Source of the DNA: Nitrosopumilales archaeon
GTDB taxonomy: Archaea > Thermoproteota > Nitrososphaeria > Nitrososphaerales > Nitrososphaeraceae
Assembly (NCBI GenBank): GCA_009665115.1
Contig: WJXE01000015.1
Location: 1 to 16,420, forward strand
DNA: 16,420 bases
Direction of reading: 5' to 3'
In this document: piece after piece, positions 14,139 through 16,420 of the stretch
How the letters are laid out: each line of letters begins with the position of its first letter
Numbering within the stretch: position 1 is the first letter of the stretch
Position numbers and translations under genes: made by a program
The notes under the pieces: generated by a model
The model's database searches: none
Told to the model about the DNA's origin: nothing
What the model saw: the letters and a program-made list of their open reading frames with translations, nothing else

Positions 14139-14561
14139 ATGGATTTTTTCATTCCTCTGTTGAGTTTGCTGTTTCTTGGGGTAATGTACATCTTGATAAC
14201 ACGAATAAACCAAGGTTACTCTGGGTTCCTACTGGTTTCGGCAGCGTCTGTTTTGATGATTTACTGGGTTAGAGAATTGAAACGAACAGTGAAAGACGAG
14301 GATTCAAAACCATTACCAGGGGATGTTGACACAAAGGACTGGGTTTATGATCTGATAAAGAATAAAAATGAAATGGTATTTGTAGCCGAAGTCCCTGGAC
14401 CAGAAGAACAGATTGATATCAGGTTAACAATTGGAACCCTTCACGTTAAAAGTGGTCAGAATTTTGCCAAGACTATTCCACTCGACCTAACTGAAGAGAT
14501 GAATATATCGGATTTTAAATATCGAAATGGCATACTTACCATAAAAATCAACAAGGTTTGA
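14139..14561 (+). CDS. Membrane-anchored Hsp20/alpha-crystallin-like protein
   Basis: From the ATG at 14139 the protein has 140 residues. Two hydrophobic helices (3-22 and 28-43) are followed by a charged linker and a compact beta-rich domain (about 76-139): MVFVAEVPGPEEQIDIRLT, then LHVKSG, and RNGILTIKINK at the end. The last strand pattern (NGILTI) and the EVPG start are typical of the alpha-crystallin domain of small heat-shock proteins. The frame is open back to a TTG at 13998, but those 47 residues look unlike protein, and an A-rich box at 14112-14125 supports the ATG. A role in protecting proteins at the membrane is inferred. It is convergent with the KH gene, ending one base before its stop codon. 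Confidence 0.72.
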   Translation: MDFFIPLLSLLFLGVMYILITRINQGYSGFLLVSAASVLMIYWVRELKRTVKDEDSKPLPGDVDTKDWVYDLIKNKNEMVFVAEVPGPEEQIDIRLTIGTLHVKSGQNFAKTIPLDLTEEMNISDFKYRNGILTIKINKV

Positions 14562-15128
14562 TTATTGAGAATTTTCTTCCCATAATTTCATTTTATCAAA
14601 CTTTGCCTTTCGTCTTGCTGCTTGCAGCATGTTGTACACACTTTTGTGTGAGCTACCCTTAGAGAGCATGGATATTGCCTCGATTCCCATTCTAATTTCT
14701 TGAAATGAGCCGATCAAACCAACAGTATGTCCATATACTGAGACGTATGCCCCTGTCAACTCTTCTATCGTTTTCCTGGACTTTCCTGCTTTGCCTATAA
14801 TTCGTCCTTTGATTCTCTGCATCGAATTGGCTGATTTACCTGCATAATCTCTAATATCTATGAGCTGCAGTAAATCCTCGGCCAGTAAGCGATATGCACG
14901 TTCGGGTGAAAATCCCTTCGAAATGGCCAAAATTATTTCTATTGCTTTGAAGGGTTCCGCTTTGGTTAAGGGAGATGGGCCGGAAGAAACGAGGGCATCA
15001 CCATTCTCGCCATCTATTTCAATTGTGACATTGCATTTTTGCTCAATTTCTTCTTTCACTTTCCCCCCTTTGCCGATAATTACACCTATTCTATCTTGAG
15101 GAATTTTGATTATTTGTTCAAAGCTCAT
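14562..15128 (-). CDS. Archaeal Pno1/Dim2-like protein with two KH domains
   Basis: This 188-residue RNA-binding protein has two KH domains. The first (about 1-70) carries IGVIIGKGGKVKEEIE, with the GKGG loop at 19-22. The second (about 90-160) carries IKGRIIGKAGKSRKTIEE at 107-124. This tandem arrangement is that of Pno1/Dim2, which binds near the 3' end of small-subunit rRNA during 30S/40S assembly. I chose the ATG at 15128 (MSFEQIIKIP); an in-frame TTG at 15164 would add 12 residues and has a TATA-like ATTTATAAAT (15193-15202) about 33 bases before it. It follows the DUF424 gene closely, suggesting an operon. Confidence 0.9.
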   Translation of the reverse strand: MSFEQIIKIPQDRIGVIIGKGGKVKEEIEQKCNVTIEIDGENGDALVSSGPSPLTKAEPFKAIEIILAISKGFSPERAYRLLAEDLLQLIDIRDYAGKSANSMQRIKGRIIGKAGKSRKTIEELTGAYVSVYGHTVGLIGSFQEIRMGIEAISMLSKGSSHKSVYNMLQAARRKAKFDKMKLWEENSQ

Positions 15129-15178
15129 TTCCAATATCTGTCTCCGGGTCGGATCTAGGGCCAACCTTTACGCATTTG

Positions 15179-15508
15179 TTATCCATACTGGAATTTATAA
15201 ATCATCAAGAAAGGTACTCCTGAAATTCTTTTTATACTCGCTTCTTTTGCAAGTTTCAATTTTATTGCACGATCAACAATTCTGTGGCCAACTAAATTCG
15301 CAATCGAACAGTCCAACAATAGTTTTTCCGCGACTAAATCTTCAATTATCTCTTGTTGAAAGTATTCTTTTGTAAGATTGATGACAAATTTATCTTGTTC
15401 AATTTGTGTCCCTATCAATTCCAAGTCGCAAATATTGACCATTGTTGACCCTTGATAGCCCATCCACCTCATCGCATATTTTCCGCCGACTGCTCCAATT
15501 CTGGACAA
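15179..15508 (-). CDS. DUF424 family protein
   Basis: This archaeal protein of up to 109 residues belongs to the DUF424 family, recognised by VNICDLELIG followed by a charged strand pair and by ANLVGHRIVDRAIKLKLA near the C-terminus. The family is widespread in archaea and is often found among translation or RNA-processing genes; its role is unknown. The start is uncertain. TTG at 15508 has a TATA-like GATTTAAATTA about 31 bases upstream, while ATG at 15472 would give 97 residues, also a normal length. It lies 14-50 bases upstream of the Pno1-like KH gene on the same strand, so the two are probably co-transcribed. Confidence 0.75.
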   Translation of the reverse strand: MSRIGAVGGKYAMRWMGYQGSTMVNICDLELIGTQIEQDKFVINLTKEYFQQEIIEDLVAEKLLLDCSIANLVGHRIVDRAIKLKLAKEASIKRISGVPFLMIYKFQYG

Positions 15509-15533
15509 GCACTGAGAAGTAAGTGTAAACGCA

Positions 15534-15544
15534 GATTTAAATTA
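15534..15544 (-). promoter_or_regulatory. TATA-like box for the DUF424-KH unit
   Basis: GATTTAAATTA (plus-strand reading) contains the palindrome ATTTAAAT and lies about 31 bases before the TTG at 15508. Confidence 0.35.
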
Positions 15545-15571
15545 GCGTGTTGCATTGCGAACTATTCTAAG

Positions 15572-16198
15572 TCATTTTTCCCCAGGAAAAACTATCATGT
15601 ATTTACTGGTGGCAACAATTATTCCAATGGTTGCTATTGCAAATACTGCAACAGCAACGGTTGCGAATTCCGGCACTACGTGAGTACCAGTGATTTCGAT
15701 TACCGATGTACCGTTATCGAAGCCAACCATCAACGTTCTTGACTGTGCGTTAGTTCTTATTTCGTCGTCTACCGCATACTGACCGTCTTCAAATACTGCG
15801 AAATTGTCGTCTACATTTCCTTGCTTTTTAGAGTCGACAACATTCCGGGGAAGTTCAATAATTAATTTTCCATTTGATGTAGATGAGACGTTTACGAGAA
15901 GGGTCGTATTGTCCTTCTCCGCCGAGATGCCGGCGAGCTTACCACCTGTAATCTGATACTTGATGGGATACGCTTTATTACCTAACTTCAAGTTGATACT
16001 AGCGTTGCTGGCTGTCACGGAAGTTTGATTATTTAACTCTTTATTTGCTCCGATGGTATTTTGTGCATACGCGAGTTGGAAAGATATGATAGTCGCAGAT
16101 ATTGCGGCAAGTTCGATCACAGATAGGACTATTGCCACTGCCTTTGTGGCATTGCATTTTTTTCCTTTTATTTCGTCGAACTGCCTTCTTTCTGTCAA
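15572..16198 (-). CDS. Secreted/surface protein with a PEF-type C-terminal sorting tail
   Basis: This 208-residue exported protein has a charged N-terminus, a hydrophobic segment (about 20-44) and a likely signal cleavage after AYA (residue 45). An Asn/Ser/Thr-rich extracellular domain (46-170) follows, with several N-x-S/T sites that archaea may glycosylate. The C-terminus has VVPEF at 174-178, then a hydrophobic helix (about 180-196) and a short basic tail. This resembles the thaumarchaeal PEFG-CTERM signals handled by archaeosortases, but here the fourth residue is Ala instead of Gly. The start is a TTG at 16198. Surface anchoring is inferred, and the function is unknown. Confidence 0.75.
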   Translation of the reverse strand: MTERRQFDEIKGKKCNATKAVAIVLSVIELAAISATIISFQLAYAQNTIGANKELNNQTSVTASNASINLKLGNKAYPIKYQITGGKLAGISAEKDNTTLLVNVSSTSNGKLIIELPRNVVDSKKQGNVDDNFAVFEDGQYAVDDEIRTNAQSRTLMVGFDNGTSVIEITGTHVVPEFATVAVAVFAIATIGIIVATSKYMIVFPGEK

Positions 16199-16287
16199 TT
16201 ATGAATATCTATCTTCTAAGACTTTGTGTGGCCTTAAAACTTTTGTGCTATCTATGGACTAACGTAGCGTGATTTCCAATCGTTGAT

Positions 16288-16419
16288 TTACAAGATGTCT
16301 TTTATCGAAAGCGTAATCGGCATGGTGACATTTGAGATGCCCTCGTTCGATACCTTCTGTACTCTGTCAACATACCGAAAATGATAAACATCGCTACTGC
16401 CAAGGCATCGACACCACCG
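16288..16419 (-). CDS. Possible 3' end of a gene truncated at the window edge
   Basis: A minus-strand frame is open from the right edge to a TAA at 16288-16290, ending ...NEGISNVTMPITLSIKDIL. A second minus-strand frame (16302-16418) is also open and would end in a hydrophobic segment (ALAVAMFIIFGML). Only one, if either, can be the real gene, and the 130 visible bases do not decide. No product is assigned. Confidence 0.25.
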   Translation of the reverse strand, partial: RWCRCLGSSDVYHFRYVDRVQKVSNEGISNVTMPITLSIKDIL

Positions 16420-16420
16420 G

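Overview
The window looks like chromosomal DNA from an ammonia-oxidising-type thaumarchaeon, most likely of the soil group (Nitrososphaera-like). The reasons are: archaeal gene content (archaeal Pno1/Dim2 KH protein, DUF424, ArnR1-like winged helix); a tRNA-Trp with archaeal introns; a lone 5S rRNA gene away from any 16S/23S; a PEF-type sorting tail on a secreted protein; and A+T-rich boxes about 26-29 bases upstream of several starts, as expected for leaderless archaeal transcripts. The placement is inferred from gene content, not from a database match.

Layout. Positions 1-154 hold the 3' end of an unknown gene. Positions 221-2646 carry a MoxR-type AAA+ ATPase and a VWA-domain protein in tandem (+). 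The ATPase frame is broken by a perfect 8-bp tandem duplication. Abutting them on the minus strand (5926-2648) is a tightly overlapping operon for the non-oxidative pentose phosphate pathway. Its first gene fuses the N-terminal half of transketolase to ribulose-phosphate 3-epimerase; the transketolase C-terminal half and a small transaldolase follow. Together the three genes can interconvert ribulose-5-P, xylulose-5-P, ribose-5-P and C3/C4/C6 sugar phosphates. A divergent M17 leucyl aminopeptidase (6083-7579) follows.

Positions 7647-8405 (minus) hold a VOC/glyoxalase gene, 5S rRNA and, directly downstream of the 5S, a possible fragment of a transporter substrate-binding gene. Positions 8468-9918 (+) are a run of short uncharacterised genes, including a 16-residue His-rich ORF, a 199-aa protein with a His/Glu motif, a two-TM protein and a small helical protein. 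Next come tRNA-Trp (minus, 9983-10118), apparently with two introns (anticodon loop and T loop), and a membrane-anchored winged-helix protein (+). An ArnR1-like regulator, a 3-methyladenine DNA glycosylase and a PfkB kinase lie on the minus strand, and a UbiX flavin prenyltransferase on the plus strand.

The right end carries a membrane-anchored Hsp20-like protein (+), then KH/Pno1, DUF424 and a secreted PEF-tail protein (all minus), and a possible truncated gene at the edge. No insertion sequence, CRISPR array or phage gene was recognised. The most unusual items are the two-intron tRNA-Trp, the Tkt-Rpe fusion and the duplication-split ATPase.
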